Part shown: positions 19,083 to 27,922 of the stretch, one piece after another
Layout of the letters: every line of letters begins with the position of its first letter
How positions within the stretch are numbered: the first letter of the stretch is position 1
Assembly: GCF_904063065.1 (NCBI RefSeq)
Contig: NZ_CAJFCL010000005.1
Span: forward strand, 1 to 64,000
DNA: 64,000 nt
From: Pseudomonas paraversuta
GTDB lineage: Bacteria > Pseudomonadota > Gammaproteobacteria > Pseudomonadales > Pseudomonadaceae
Reading direction: 5' to 3'
Program-made: the position numbers and the translations under genes
The notes under the pieces: generated by a model
Databases searched by the model: none
Told to the model about the DNA's origin: nothing
Seen by the model: only the letters and a program-made list of their open reading frames with translations

Positions 19083-20132
19083 ATGCTCAATAACGATCGC
19101 CTGCTGGTGCAGATTCTGCTTCTGGTGTTGTTCGGTGCCAGTCTGTGGGTGATGGCTCCTTTCTGGTCGGCCTTGTTCTGGGGCGCGGTGCTGGCGTTTG
19201 CCAGCTGGCCCCTGATGCGCCTGCTGACACGGGCGCTCAAGGGCCGTGAGTCGCTGGCTGCGGGCATCCTGACCCTGGGCTGGATGCTGCTGGTGGCAGT
19301 GCCGCTGGTATGGCTGGGGTTCAACCTGGCAGACCATGTGCGCGACGCTACCACCTTGATCAAGGATGTTCAGCTCGAAGGCTTGCCGGAGGCCCCGACC
19401 TGGCTCGCCGGCATTCCGCTGGTCGGCGAACGCCTGGTGGGGCTCTGGAACACCATCGATGAGCAGGGCGCAGCCATGCTCATGGCGGTAAAACCGTATC
19501 TGGGGCAGGTGGGTAACTGGCTATTGGCCCGCAGCGCGCAGATTGGCGGCGGCATCCTGGAACTGACATTGAGCATTGTGTTCGTGTTCTTTTTCTATCG
19601 TGACGGCCCGCGCCTGGCAAGCTTCGTGCATCGTTTGCTGGAACGACTGATCGGCGACCGTGCCGACTACTACCAGGAATTGGTGGCGGGCACGGTCCAG
19701 CGTGTAGTCAACGGTGTGATTGGCACCGCGGCCGCTCAGGCGCTGCTGGCGCTCATAGGCTTTTTGATCGCCGGGGTTCCGGGTGCGCTGGTGCTGGGCC
19801 TGGCAACCTTTCTGCTCAGTCTGATTCCCATGGGGCCACCGCTGATCTGGATCCCGGCCACCGCCTGGCTGGCCTGGAAGGGTGACTACGGGATGGCGAT
19901 TTTCCTCGGGATCTGGGGCACGCTGGTTATCAGTGGTGTCGATAACGTACTCAAGCCGTACCTGATCAGCCGGGGCGGCAACCTGCCGCTGGTGATCGTC
20001 CTGCTCGGGGTGTTTGGCGGGTTGATAGCATTCGGCTTTATCGGTCTGTTTATCGGTCCTACCTTGCTGGCTATCGCCTACAGCCTGCTGCTGGACTGGA
20101 GTGCCAGCCAGCAGAACAAGGGCAAGGTCTGA
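19083..20132 (+). CDS. AI-2E family transporter (YdiK/PerM-like)
   Basis: A 349-residue membrane protein with about eight TM segments, including the conserved pore-region SLIPMGPPLIWIPA and the late LKPYLISRGGNLPLVIVLLGVFGG typical of the family. Some members export autoinducer-2 and others are Na+/H+ antiporters, so the substrate is not predictable. Its stop lies one base from the stop of the convergent RNA methyltransferase gene. Confidence 0.9.
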   Translation: MLNNDRLLVQILLLVLFGASLWVMAPFWSALFWGAVLAFASWPLMRLLTRALKGRESLAAGILTLGWMLLVAVPLVWLGFNLADHVRDATTLIKDVQLEGLPEAPTWLAGIPLVGERLVGLWNTIDEQGAAMLMAVKPYLGQVGNWLLARSAQIGGGILELTLSIVFVFFFYRDGPRLASFVHRLLERLIGDRADYYQELVAGTVQRVVNGVIGTAAAQALLALIGFLIAGVPGALVLGLATFLLSLIPMGPPLIWIPATAWLAWKGDYGMAIFLGIWGTLVISGVDNVLKPYLISRGGNLPLVIVLLGVFGGLIAFGFIGLFIGPTLLAIAYSLLLDWSASQQNKGKV

Positions 20133-20133
20133 C

Positions 20134-20604
20134 TTAGCCGAACTTTGGCCCGGAGCGGGTGTTATTGCCCTTGGCCAAACGGTCGTAAAGCACCACATTG
20201 ACCGTGGCTGCAAGGTTCATGCAGCCAGTGGTCGGGATGTAAATAACGTCTTCGCACCACTCCAGCACGTCTTTACCCAGCGACCCGTCTTCCGGGCCGA
20301 AAATATAGATCGCCCGGTCCGGGTGGGTGTACTCCGGCAAGGAGCGGGCGCCCTCTACCATTTCGACAGCGACGGGAATGCAGCCCAGCGGGATGATCTT
20401 TTTCAGGTCGTCGATACCGATCAGGGGGATGTCCTGATGGATTTTCTTGGTGTCGGTGACGAAGTCGCGGGCGCGTTCATAGCGTTTTCCGGTGTAGAAC
20501 ACCGACGCCACGTTGTAGCAACCAGCCGCACGCATCACCGAGCCGACGTTTTCCGGTGATTTGGGGTTATACAAACCAATGCAGCTGTACCGTTTGTTTG
20601 CCAC
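20134..20604 (-). CDS. SpoU/TrmH-family RNA 2'-O-methyltransferase
   Basis: A 156-residue SPOUT methyltransferase. The three family motifs are seen: NPKSPENVGSVMRAAG at the N-terminus, AIYIFGPEDGSLG in the middle, and the SAM-knot motif IPTTGCMNLAATVNVVLYDRL at the end. The target RNA is unknown; the short length matches small TrmH/YibK-like enzymes. The open frame goes on upstream, but GTG 20604 (VANKRYSC) with GAAGGG about ten bases upstream fits the family start. Confidence 0.9.
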   Translation of the reverse strand: MANKRYSCIGLYNPKSPENVGSVMRAAGCYNVASVFYTGKRYERARDFVTDTKKIHQDIPLIGIDDLKKIIPLGCIPVAVEMVEGARSLPEYTHPDRAIYIFGPEDGSLGKDVLEWCEDVIYIPTTGCMNLAATVNVVLYDRLAKGNNTRSGPKFG

Positions 20605-20677
20605 GTGCCGTTGCCCTTCAGAAAAAAGACGCGAGTATACCGGCATTGTCTGTGGATCGGGGGGCACGTGGTCTGTT

Positions 20678-20762
20678 GCGGGAGCCGGCTTGCCAGTGCT
20701 GCAAGCCCTCGGTTTTGACTGTCATCCCGGGGCGCAGCCATCGCTGGCAAGCCAGCTCCCGC
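20678..20762. repeat. REPIN (two inverted REP units, GGCTTGCC class)
   Basis: GCGGGAGCCGGCTTGCCAG (20678-20696) faces CTGGCAAGCCAGCTCCCGC (20744-20762): 18 of 19 complementary bases around a 47-base spacer. This is a standard pseudomonad REPIN. It lies between two leftward genes, where it can fold into a long hairpin in the transcript. Confidence 0.85.
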
Positions 20763-20769
20763 ACAGGCA

Positions 20770-21144
20770 CTACTCGTCTTTTTTCATCAGCCCGGCCAGC
20801 GCGGCAAACGGGTTGTGGGTCGCCTTGGCGATTTTCGGGCTGCTGGTGGAGCTTTCCGAAAAGTACTGTTGATCGGTGTAACGCGAGTGTTCGTTGTCGT
20901 GGCAGTACAGGCACAACAGCTCCCAGTTGGAACCGTCTTGCGGGTTGTTGTCGTGGTTGTGATCGCGGTGGTGGACAGTCAGTTCGCTCAGGCGCTTGCC
21001 GGCAAACTCACGGGCGCAGCGGCCACACACGTGGGGATACATTTTCAGGGCTTTGTCGCGATAGCCCATTTCGCGGTCACGCTGGGCATCGGCCAGGATG
21101 CGATCCAGCTTGGCAGTGTGGGACGGTGGGTTGGCCGAACTCAT
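20770..21144 (-). CDS. yajD: YajD-type HNH nuclease-like protein
   Basis: A 124-residue protein with two zinc-type CxxC pairs (CGRC and CLYC) framing an HNH core (LTVHHRDHNHDNNP, then HDNEHS). This is the E. coli YajD family, of unknown cellular role; the HNH motif suggests nuclease activity. The gene is single, with a REPIN right after its stop. Confidence 0.88.
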   Translation of the reverse strand: MSSANPPSHTAKLDRILADAQRDREMGYRDKALKMYPHVCGRCAREFAGKRLSELTVHHRDHNHDNNPQDGSNWELLCLYCHDNEHSRYTDQQYFSESSTSSPKIAKATHNPFAALAGLMKKDE

Positions 21145-21196
21145 GGGTTCACCTTTTAGGACGAATGACGGTTATGTCGTGAAGTTTAGCTGTTGA

Positions 21197-21883
21197 TCAG
21201 CCTTTGATTTTTTCAGCAATCCAGATCGTGTGCCGGGTGCCCTTGTTGCCATGGGCGAATACCTGGACTTCTTCGGCTTTGAAGCCGGCTTTGCGCAGCT
21301 TGTCCGAGAACTGTTTGTCAGCACTGGCTGACCATACCGCCAGCACGCCTTTTGGCCGCAGGGCCTTGGCGCAGGCACTCAAGCCACCCGCCGAGTACAG
21401 CCAGCTGTTGGCTTTTTGGGTCAGGCCTTCGGGGCCGTTGTCGACGTCGAGCATGATCGCATCAAAGCCGTTGGGCTCGGCTTGCAGCACCTTGGCCACG
21501 TCTTCCATGCGGATAACGGTGCGCGGGTCCTGCAGCGGGTTGCCCGATTTCTCGCCCAGGGGGCCGCAGTTCCATTCCACGACGCCAGGCACCAGCTCGG
21601 CCACCACCACTTCGGCGGTCTTGCCCAAATGCTTGAGGGCCGAGGCCAGGGTGAAACCCATGCCCAGGCCACCGATCAACACCCGCGATTGCGGGCGCCC
21701 GGCGACTTTACGGCAAGGGATTTCGGCCAGTGCATCTTCGGAGCCGTGCATGCGGGTGTTCATCAACTGGCCGCCGTCACCGCCCTGAATTTTGATCACG
21801 AAGTCTTCGCCGTACTCGAACAGGCACAAGGCACCGCCGTTTTCAGGGATCGGGGTGGTGTCGAGCAGAACAAAACGTTTCAT
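21197..21883 (-). CDS. Spermidine-synthase-like class I methyltransferase-fold protein
   Basis: A 228-residue protein with the polyamine synthase/SAM Rossmann core: VLIGGLGMGFTLASAL as the nucleotide-binding glycine loop, VVAELVPGVVEW, and DAIMLDVDNGP. It lacks the N-terminal beta domain of true SpeE (about 280 residues), so aminopropyl transfer cannot be assumed. It may be a different SAM-dependent enzyme. Function unknown. Confidence 0.82.
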   Translation of the reverse strand: MKRFVLLDTTPIPENGGALCLFEYGEDFVIKIQGGDGGQLMNTRMHGSEDALAEIPCRKVAGRPQSRVLIGGLGMGFTLASALKHLGKTAEVVVAELVPGVVEWNCGPLGEKSGNPLQDPRTVIRMEDVAKVLQAEPNGFDAIMLDVDNGPEGLTQKANSWLYSAGGLSACAKALRPKGVLAVWSASADKQFSDKLRKAGFKAEEVQVFAHGNKGTRHTIWIAEKIKG

Positions 21884-21965
21884 GGAAGTCTCATAGAAGG
21901 GGACAAAAACAACTGGTTACGAGTAGCCTGAAGGCAGACAAGCCGGTCTGGCAACGGAGTGATTG

Positions 21966-22262
21966 ATGAAACGCACTATTCTAACGGTCATTGTGTGGAG
22001 CGCGCTCTCGATAAGTGCGGCCCATGCAGTTGAACCGACCATCGTTCCGAGTGCGCCAGTGACGCCTGCACCGGGTTCACCGGGTACCGCTACGCCAACG
22101 CCCTATCCGCAAATCACGCCACGTGCCGTGCCCAAGCCTGTCAGCGGGAGTGGCAGCCTGATTGCACTGCCTCCGATCGAGCTGCCGCAGCCGCCGCCCA
22201 AAGACCAGCCGCTGCCGGGGCTGGAGCCTAAAGACCCGAAATCCAAAGCCCTGGCCGACTGA
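21966..22262 (+). CDS. Small exported proline-rich protein
   Basis: A 98-residue hypothetical protein with a clear signal peptide (ILTVIVWSALSISAAHA, cleavage before VEPT). The mature part is low-complexity and very rich in Pro (PSAPVTPAPGSPGT, LPQPPPKDQPLPG). GGAG six bases before ATG 21966 decides this start over TTG 21963. It has no recognised domain; it may be a periplasmic linker or wall-associated protein. Confidence 0.72.
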   Translation: MKRTILTVIVWSALSISAAHAVEPTIVPSAPVTPAPGSPGTATPTPYPQITPRAVPKPVSGSGSLIALPPIELPQPPPKDQPLPGLEPKDPKSKALAD

Positions 22263-22309
22263 TCAAACATTGCCTGTGAGCACTGGCAAACCAGCGCTCA
22301 CTGTGTCTG

Positions 22310-24355
22310 TTAAATCCCCAGCACCTTGAACACAAACGCGTACTCCAGTGCCACGTCGCGCAGGCCTTGATAGCGCCCGCTCATGCCGCCATGGCCGGCA
22401 TCCAGCTCGGTCTTGAGCAGCAGCAGATTGTCGTCGGTCCTGGTGGCGCGCAGCTTGGCCACCCATTTGGCCGCTTCCCAGTACTGCACACGGCTGTCGT
22501 TGTAGCCGGCAATCACCAGCATCGCCGGGTAGGCCTGCGGTGCGACGTTTTCATAGGGCGCATAGGCCTTGATACGGGCATACACCTCGGGGTCCTGCGG
22601 GTTTCCCCATTCGTCGTACTCAGTGACAGTCAACGGCAGTTCAGGGTCGAGCATGGTGTTGAGAACATCGACAAACGGGACTTCGGCTATGGCTGCCTTG
22701 AACAGTTCCGGTCGCTGGTTGAGCACTGCGCCAATCAGCAGGCCGCCAGCGCTGCCGCCGCTGATCACCAACTGGTCCGAGCGGGTCAGGCCTTTGTCGA
22801 TCAGGTGTTCGGCACAGGCGATAAAGTCACTGAAGGTGTTGTGCTTGTATTCCTGTTTGCCGGCGCGATACCAGGCTTCGCCCAGTTCCCCGCCGCCGCG
22901 CACGTGGGCAATGGCAAAAGCGACCCCGCGCTCGAGCAAGCTCAGGCGGGCATGGGAAAACCATGGGTCGAGACTTTCGCCATAGGCGCCATAGCCATAT
23001 AGATAAAGCGGCACAGGTTTGCCCAGCGCACTACGTTTGACCACCAGGCTGATCGGCACTTGCGTACCGTCCGGTGCCGTGGCCCACAAGCGCTGGCTTA
23101 CATAGTCATCGGCATTGAACGGTCCCAGAACCGGGGTTTCCTTGAGAACGCTTTGCTCGCCGGTGGCCAGGGTGAGCTGGCGCACTTGTGCCGGGCGATT
23201 CAGTGACTCATAGCGCAGGCGCATATGCTGACTGTCAAATTCCAGGCTGTCTTGCACATACAGGCTGTAGGCCGCGTCCGGTAATTGCACGCGATAGGCC
23301 GGCAAGCCATCGGGACGGACTTCGATGATCGGCAGACCGCCTTCGCGCAGGCTCAGGCACAAGGCATGGGCGTTCAGGCTCAAGCCTTCCAGCATCACAC
23401 TGTCGTCATGGGCGATCAGCAATTGCCATTCGTTGCGCGTTGGTACATCGCCAAACGCGTAATACAGGGCAAAGTTGATCCCGTCCTGGTTGGTACGCAC
23501 AAACCAGGCCCATTGCCCTTGGTACAGCCCATGGTCAACGCTGTAGTCGTGGCCTTCGACCCGGGGTGCCAGGCAGTTGAAAGCCCGTTGCGGGTGATCG
23601 GCATCCAGCACCCAGCTTTCGCTGGTGGTTTTGCTGTTAAGCAGCAGGATCAGCTGGCGCTCGGAGCTCGAACGATAGCAATGCAGGAAAAAACGCCCGT
23701 CCGGCTCATGAAACACTTCATGTGCAGCGGTTTCGCCCAAGGTATGGCGCCACAGTTTGTGCGGACGATGGGTCTCGTCCAGTTCTGCGAAAAACAGGGT
23801 CTGGCTGTCGTTGGCCCAGGTCATGCTGCCATCGCAGTCGGTGAACGGCAGCTCGCTGACTGCGCCGCTGCTCAGCTCCTTGACGAACAGGCGGTAGGTT
23901 TCTTCGCCGCTGGTATCCAGGCTGTAGGCCAGACGCTGTTGATCGGGGGTGATGCTGAAGGCGCCCAGGGAAATAAAGCCGCCATCGGCGAGGGCGTTCG
24001 GGTCCAGCAGTAACTGTTCGGCGTTTTCGTCAACCTGCTGGCTGCCGTCAGCCGGGCGCGGGCAGCGGTAGTGGCGGGCGTACTCGTCGCCGGCGATGGT
24101 GCGTGTGTAATACAGATACGGACCCCAGGGGGAGGGGAGTGACAGATCAGTCTCGCGAATCCGGCCCTTGATCTCTTGAAACAGTGCCTCACGCAGTTGC
24201 GCCTGGTCGGCCAGCTGCGCTTCCTGATAGGCGTTTTCGGCTTTCAGGTAGTCTAAAACTTCTTCGCTGTCGCGATTTTGTAACCACGAATAGGGGTCTG
24301 AGCCCTGGACCTTATGTGCGACAGGGGCGCTGTTTGCGTAGGCTGATTCGGTCAT
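22310..24355 (-). CDS. ptrB: Oligopeptidase B (S9A prolyl-oligopeptidase family)
   Basis: A 681-residue serine peptidase that cleaves short peptides after basic residues in the cytoplasm. An N-terminal seven-blade propeller (about 70-400) caps the C-terminal hydrolase domain with triad Ser535 (GGSAGG), Asp620 (YNDSRVQ) and His655 (GHGGMSGR). I start at ATG 24355 (MTESAY), the family start, although the frame is open 26 codons further upstream. The stop is 48 bases from the convergent proline-rich gene. Confidence 0.95.
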   Translation of the reverse strand: MTESAYANSAPVAHKVQGSDPYSWLQNRDSEEVLDYLKAENAYQEAQLADQAQLREALFQEIKGRIRETDLSLPSPWGPYLYYTRTIAGDEYARHYRCPRPADGSQQVDENAEQLLLDPNALADGGFISLGAFSITPDQQRLAYSLDTSGEETYRLFVKELSSGAVSELPFTDCDGSMTWANDSQTLFFAELDETHRPHKLWRHTLGETAAHEVFHEPDGRFFLHCYRSSSERQLILLLNSKTTSESWVLDADHPQRAFNCLAPRVEGHDYSVDHGLYQGQWAWFVRTNQDGINFALYYAFGDVPTRNEWQLLIAHDDSVMLEGLSLNAHALCLSLREGGLPIIEVRPDGLPAYRVQLPDAAYSLYVQDSLEFDSQHMRLRYESLNRPAQVRQLTLATGEQSVLKETPVLGPFNADDYVSQRLWATAPDGTQVPISLVVKRSALGKPVPLYLYGYGAYGESLDPWFSHARLSLLERGVAFAIAHVRGGGELGEAWYRAGKQEYKHNTFSDFIACAEHLIDKGLTRSDQLVISGGSAGGLLIGAVLNQRPELFKAAIAEVPFVDVLNTMLDPELPLTVTEYDEWGNPQDPEVYARIKAYAPYENVAPQAYPAMLVIAGYNDSRVQYWEAAKWVAKLRATRTDDNLLLLKTELDAGHGGMSGRYQGLRDVALEYAFVFKVLGI

Positions 24356-24455
24356 TGAGCGTTCTCTGAAACCTGCATGAAAAGAAGTGACGCTGACGGC
24401 GGTGCAGCCGCATTGCCTAAAAGCCGTTATCATAGCGCCTCATTGCCTGCCGACC

Positions 24456-24950
24456 ATGGATACCATGACCGAGAACGACTATCTGATCGCCTGGGGCCTT
24501 TATGCCTTTGCCGCTTTGGGCTGCCTGCTCGTATGGTGGCGCCTGACCCGCTTTATGTGGCGCTGGTTGCGTGAGCCTTTACGCGTGTTAATGGCGGTGT
24601 TGCTGTTGAGCCCGACCATTATCGACCCGGTAAAAGAAAAATTTGCTCCTGCAGTGGCCATCACTGCCCTGGACCTTGCGTTCAAGGTGGGCAATAACGC
24701 CTGGCGCGCGGTGTCGGACCTGTTGATGTACGCCATCTTTGCACTGTGCCTGTATGCGGTTTTTGTGCTGATTCGCTGGCCCATTGAGCGTGCCCGCAAG
24801 GCGCGTCAGGCGCAAGCCGCCGCCAACCAGCAGGCGCACCACAGCGACCCTGAAGACGACCAGCCTTTCGGCCCTGCTGGCGATGACCGTTTTGTCCGCC
24901 CGGCAGCACCCCGTGCTGCGGGCCCGTCGCGGGTTGAGCCGCGGTTGTAA
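24456..24950 (+). CDS. Conserved inner-membrane protein
   Basis: A 164-residue protein with three hydrophobic stretches: about 10-27 (LIAWGLYAFAALGCLLVWW), about 43-55 (LMAVLLLSPTI) and about 86-107 (LLMYAIFALCLYAVFVLIRW). A charged, disordered tail rich in Ala, Gln, Asp and Pro follows. No family function is known to me. ATG 24456 or ATG 24465 could be the start; neither has a clear ribosome site. It is divergent from ptrB and sits upstream of the amidotransferase gene. Confidence 0.75.
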   Translation: MDTMTENDYLIAWGLYAFAALGCLLVWWRLTRFMWRWLREPLRVLMAVLLLSPTIIDPVKEKFAPAVAITALDLAFKVGNNAWRAVSDLLMYAIFALCLYAVFVLIRWPIERARKARQAQAAANQQAHHSDPEDDQPFGPAGDDRFVRPAAPRAAGPSRVEPRL

Positions 24951-24986
24951 TCCTTTTCCGTTGAGCTTGAATGCGAGAGTGCGAGC

Positions 24987-25763
24987 GTGTGTGAATTATT
25001 GGGCATGAGCGCCAACGTCCCGACCGATATTGTGTTCAGCTTTACCGGCCTGATGCAGCGTGGCGGGCGTACCGGCCCGCATCGCGATGGCTGGGGCATT
25101 GCCTTCTATGAAGGCCGTGGCCTGCGTCTGTTTCAGGACCCGGCTGCCAGCTGCGACTCCGAGGTCGCGTTGCTGGTGCAGCGCTACCCGATCAAAAGCG
25201 AAGTGGTCATTGGCCATATCCGTCAGGCCAACGTCGGCAAAGTCTGCCTGTCCAATACCCACCCGTTTGTCCGTGAACTCTGGGGCCGTAACTGGTGCTT
25301 CGCGCACAACGGCCAGCTGGCCGACTTCTCCCCGAGTACCAGCTTTTACCGTCCGATCGGTGATACCGACAGTGAAGCCGCGTTCTGCGATGTGCTGAAC
25401 CGGGTTCGCCAGGCCTTCCCCGAACCGGTCGACGTCGAAACTATCCTGCCGGTGCTGGTCGCCGCTTGCGCCGAATTTCGCAGCAAAGGGGTGTTCAACT
25501 GCCTGCTCAGCGACGGTGACTGGCTGTTCTGCTACTGCTCGACCAAGCTGGCACAGATCACGCGTCGTGCGCCCTTTGGCCCGGCACGTTTGAAAGATGT
25601 CGACGTGATTGTGGATTTTCAGTCAGAAACAACCCCGAACGATGTAGTCACCGTGATTGCCACCGAACCGCTGACAGAAAACGAAACCTGGACGCGTTAC
25701 GAACCGGGTCAATGGAGCTTGTGGCGACGCGGTGAATGCGTCAGCCAGGGCACAACCGAATAA
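24987..25763 (+). CDS. Class II glutamine amidotransferase (YafJ family)
   Basis: A 258-residue Ntn-hydrolase. The protein begins Met-Cys-Glu-Leu-Leu, with Cys2 as the N-terminal nucleophile after Met removal, which fixes the GTG at 24987 as the start. Family features follow: GGRTGPHRDGWGIAFYEG, GHIRQANVG and FAHNGQL. The glutaminase acts with an unknown partner or acceptor. It is followed after 12 bases by a DUF2937 gene, so the two are probably cotranscribed. Confidence 0.92.
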   Translation: MCELLGMSANVPTDIVFSFTGLMQRGGRTGPHRDGWGIAFYEGRGLRLFQDPAASCDSEVALLVQRYPIKSEVVIGHIRQANVGKVCLSNTHPFVRELWGRNWCFAHNGQLADFSPSTSFYRPIGDTDSEAAFCDVLNRVRQAFPEPVDVETILPVLVAACAEFRSKGVFNCLLSDGDWLFCYCSTKLAQITRRAPFGPARLKDVDVIVDFQSETTPNDVVTVIATEPLTENETWTRYEPGQWSLWRRGECVSQGTTE

Positions 25764-25775
25764 GGATGCGCCTGC

Positions 25776-26309
25776 ATGTTTCTGAGCTATCTGCGGTTGG
25801 TGTTGTTTACGTTGGGCCTGTTGATCGGCGTGCAAGTGCCGGGGTTTATCAATGATTACGCCAACCGCGTCGAAGCTCACCTGATCGAAGCGCAAACCGG
25901 GCTGGCGGGTTTCCAGAACACCGCCAACCAGTTTTTCAAAGGCGATCTGCAAGCGCTGGTTGCGCATTACCGGGCCAGTGACGACCCGGTATTTCGCAGC
26001 GATGCCAACAGCCTGGGCACATTGCTCAGCCGCCAGCGTCTGCTCGACGATCAGTTCCAGGCCATGCAGGGGCCGTGGTACATGCGTGCACTGCAAGTGG
26101 CCTACGCGGCCGATCCGGCAATTCGTCAGGAAACCATCGACACCTACAGCTATCAGGTGCTGCTGTCCCCGACCGCCATTGGCTGGGCGATGGCCGGAGC
26201 CCTGTTGTTTTCCTTCATCATCGAAGGCTTCCTGCGCCTGGTGGACTGGGTCGTTCTGGGCGGTAAACGCCAGCGCGAGCGAATTGCCCGCCGAGCACGC
26301 AACAGCTAA
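25776..26309 (+). CDS. DUF2937 membrane protein
   Basis: A 177-residue protein with an N-terminal TM (about 5-24), a helical extracytoplasmic region including QNTANQFFKGDL and LLSRQRLLDDQF, and a second TM (about 143-165, IGWAMAGALLFSFIIEGFL) followed by a basic tail. This is the DUF2937 family, function unknown. It lies 12 bases after the YafJ-type gene. Confidence 0.85.
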   Translation: MFLSYLRLVLFTLGLLIGVQVPGFINDYANRVEAHLIEAQTGLAGFQNTANQFFKGDLQALVAHYRASDDPVFRSDANSLGTLLSRQRLLDDQFQAMQGPWYMRALQVAYAADPAIRQETIDTYSYQVLLSPTAIGWAMAGALLFSFIIEGFLRLVDWVVLGGKRQRERIARRARNS

Positions 26310-26397
26310 TCCTGACCTGCGCCTGCAGAACAGCGGTTGGCCCGGCAGAAATTTAAGCAATCAACTTTTTCTTATCCCTGAGTCCGGCTTTTATTAG

Positions 26398-26424
26398 TTG
26401 GACGAACGGCGTGCTGCTGTCCAA
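26398..26424. promoter_or_regulatory. Inverted repeat upstream of pxpABC
   Basis: TTGGAC at 26398-26403 and GTCCAA at 26419-26424 form a perfect six-base inverted repeat with a 15-base spacer, about 45 bases before the pxpA start. A TATAAA box lies shortly after it (about 26442). The arrangement suits a repressor or activator site for the operon, but no regulator gene is adjacent. Confidence 0.4.
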
Positions 26425-26468
26425 AAATGCCTGCACCTAAACTATAAAAAGACCACAGGAGCATCGCC

Positions 26469-27221
26469 GTGAGCCGCCTGTTATTGAATTGCGATATTGG
26501 TGAGAGTTTTGGCAGCTGGACCATGGGCCTGGATGCCGAGGTCATGCCGTTTATTGATTGCGCCAACATTGCCTGCGGTTTTCACGCAGGCGACCCGGGC
26601 ATCATGCGCAAAACCGTAGGTCTGGCGTTGGCCCATGATGTGAAAATCGGCGCCCACCCCGCGTATCAAGACCTCGCCGGCTTTGGTCGACGCTCCATGG
26701 CCTACTCGGCGCAAGAGCTGCAAGACCTGCTGCACTATCAGATCGGCGCTCTGGACGGCATCTGCCGCGCCCAGGGCACGCGAGTCAGCTACGTCAAACC
26801 CCACGGCGCCATGTACAACGACATGATGGCCAGCCCCGCACAGTTGCGGGCGGTGGTGCAGGCCGTGGCCGCTTACGACCCGGGCTTGCCGCTGATGCTG
26901 ATGGCCACCCGCGACAACAGCGCGGCGCAAGCCATTGGTGATGAGTTCGGCGTGACTCTGTGGTTCGAGGCCTTTGCCGACCGCGCTTACGACAGCGCCG
27001 GGCGCCTGGTTTCGCGGCAACTGCCGGGGGCGGTGCATCACGACGCCGAGATTATCGTGCAACAGGCCCTGACCATTGCGGCTGGCCAGCCTCTGGTGGC
27101 CAATGACGGCAGTGCCTTGCACCTGCACGCCAACACGCTGTGCGTGCATGGCGACAACGCCGGCTCGGTCGCCGCCGTGCAACGGATTCGCCAGGCCCTG
27201 AGCCAGCAGGCGCAGGGATGA
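26469..27221 (+). CDS. pxpA: 5-oxoprolinase subunit PxpA (LamB/YcsF family)
   Basis: A 250-residue TIM-barrel-like subunit of the bacterial ATP-dependent 5-oxoprolinase, which opens 5-oxoproline to glutamate. Typical segments are [10 protein letters not shown] at the start, [11 protein letters not shown], and VKPHGAMYN. The start is GTG 26469 after AGGAG. It overlaps pxpB by four bases (ATGA). The complex needs PxpB and PxpC, both present immediately downstream. Confidence 0.95.
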   Translation: MSRLLLNCDIGESFGSWTMGLDAEVMPFIDCANIACGFHAGDPGIMRKTVGLALAHDVKIGAHPAYQDLAGFGRRSMAYSAQELQDLLHYQIGALDGICRAQGTRVSYVKPHGAMYNDMMASPAQLRAVVQAVAAYDPGLPLMLMATRDNSAAQAIGDEFGVTLWFEAFADRAYDSAGRLVSRQLPGAVHHDAEIIVQQALTIAAGQPLVANDGSALHLHANTLCVHGDNAGSVAAVQRIRQALSQQAQG

Positions 27222-27922
27222 AGCCGCGCATTGAAGTGGTGGCCATCGACTGCCTGATGCTGCGTCTGTTCGATGAAATTGCAGAAACCAACATGCCGTG
27301 GATGCTGGCTGCCAGCGAGCGCCTGCGCATTTGCTTCGCCGAGTATCTGACCGATCTGGTGCCGTCCTACACCACCTTGATGGTGCACTACGACGGCCTG
27401 GCACTGACGCCGGCCCAGGCCCGGGAGCGAATCGCCCAGGCCTTGACTGACCTGCGCCCGGAAACCCAAAACCTTGGCCAGTGTCACGTACTGCCAGTGT
27501 GGTACGACCTGAGTGTGGGGCCGGAACTCGCCTTGCTGGCCAAGCGCACCGGCTGGTCGGTGAGCGAAGTCATCCGTCGTCACAGTGAGCATCAATATCA
27601 GGTCTTCGCCCTGGGCTTTGCCCCGGGTTTTGCCTTTATGGGGCTGGTCGAAGAAGCCCTGGCCGCACCGCGTCTGGCCACCCCGCGCAAACGTGTCGCC
27701 ACCGGCAGCGTCGGGATTGCCGAGCGCCAGACCGCGGCCTATCCCGCGCAGTCGCCCGGCGGCTGGAACCTTATCGGCCGTACCCCGAGCGCATTGTTTG
27801 ATCGCGAGCGCGAGGGTTACAGCCTCATGCAGCCAGGCGACAGGGTGCAATTCGCCCCTGTCAGCCGTGCTGAGTTTATCCGTCTAGGCGGTGATGACAC
27901 GCCCCAGGAGGTCTTGGCATGA
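27218..27922 (+). CDS. pxpB: 5-oxoprolinase subunit PxpB (KipI family)
   Basis: A 234-residue KipI/allophanate-hydrolase-subunit-1-like protein with the typical [24 protein letters not shown] and [13 protein letters not shown] segments. ATG 27218 overlaps the pxpA stop; the longer open frame upstream is only the shadow of pxpA. It overlaps pxpC by four bases. Confidence 0.95.
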   Translation: MKPRIEVVAIDCLMLRLFDEIAETNMPWMLAASERLRICFAEYLTDLVPSYTTLMVHYDGLALTPAQARERIAQALTDLRPETQNLGQCHVLPVWYDLSVGPELALLAKRTGWSVSEVIRRHSEHQYQVFALGFAPGFAFMGLVEEALAAPRLATPRKRVATGSVGIAERQTAAYPAQSPGGWNLIGRTPSALFDREREGYSLMQPGDRVQFAPVSRAEFIRLGGDDTPQEVLA

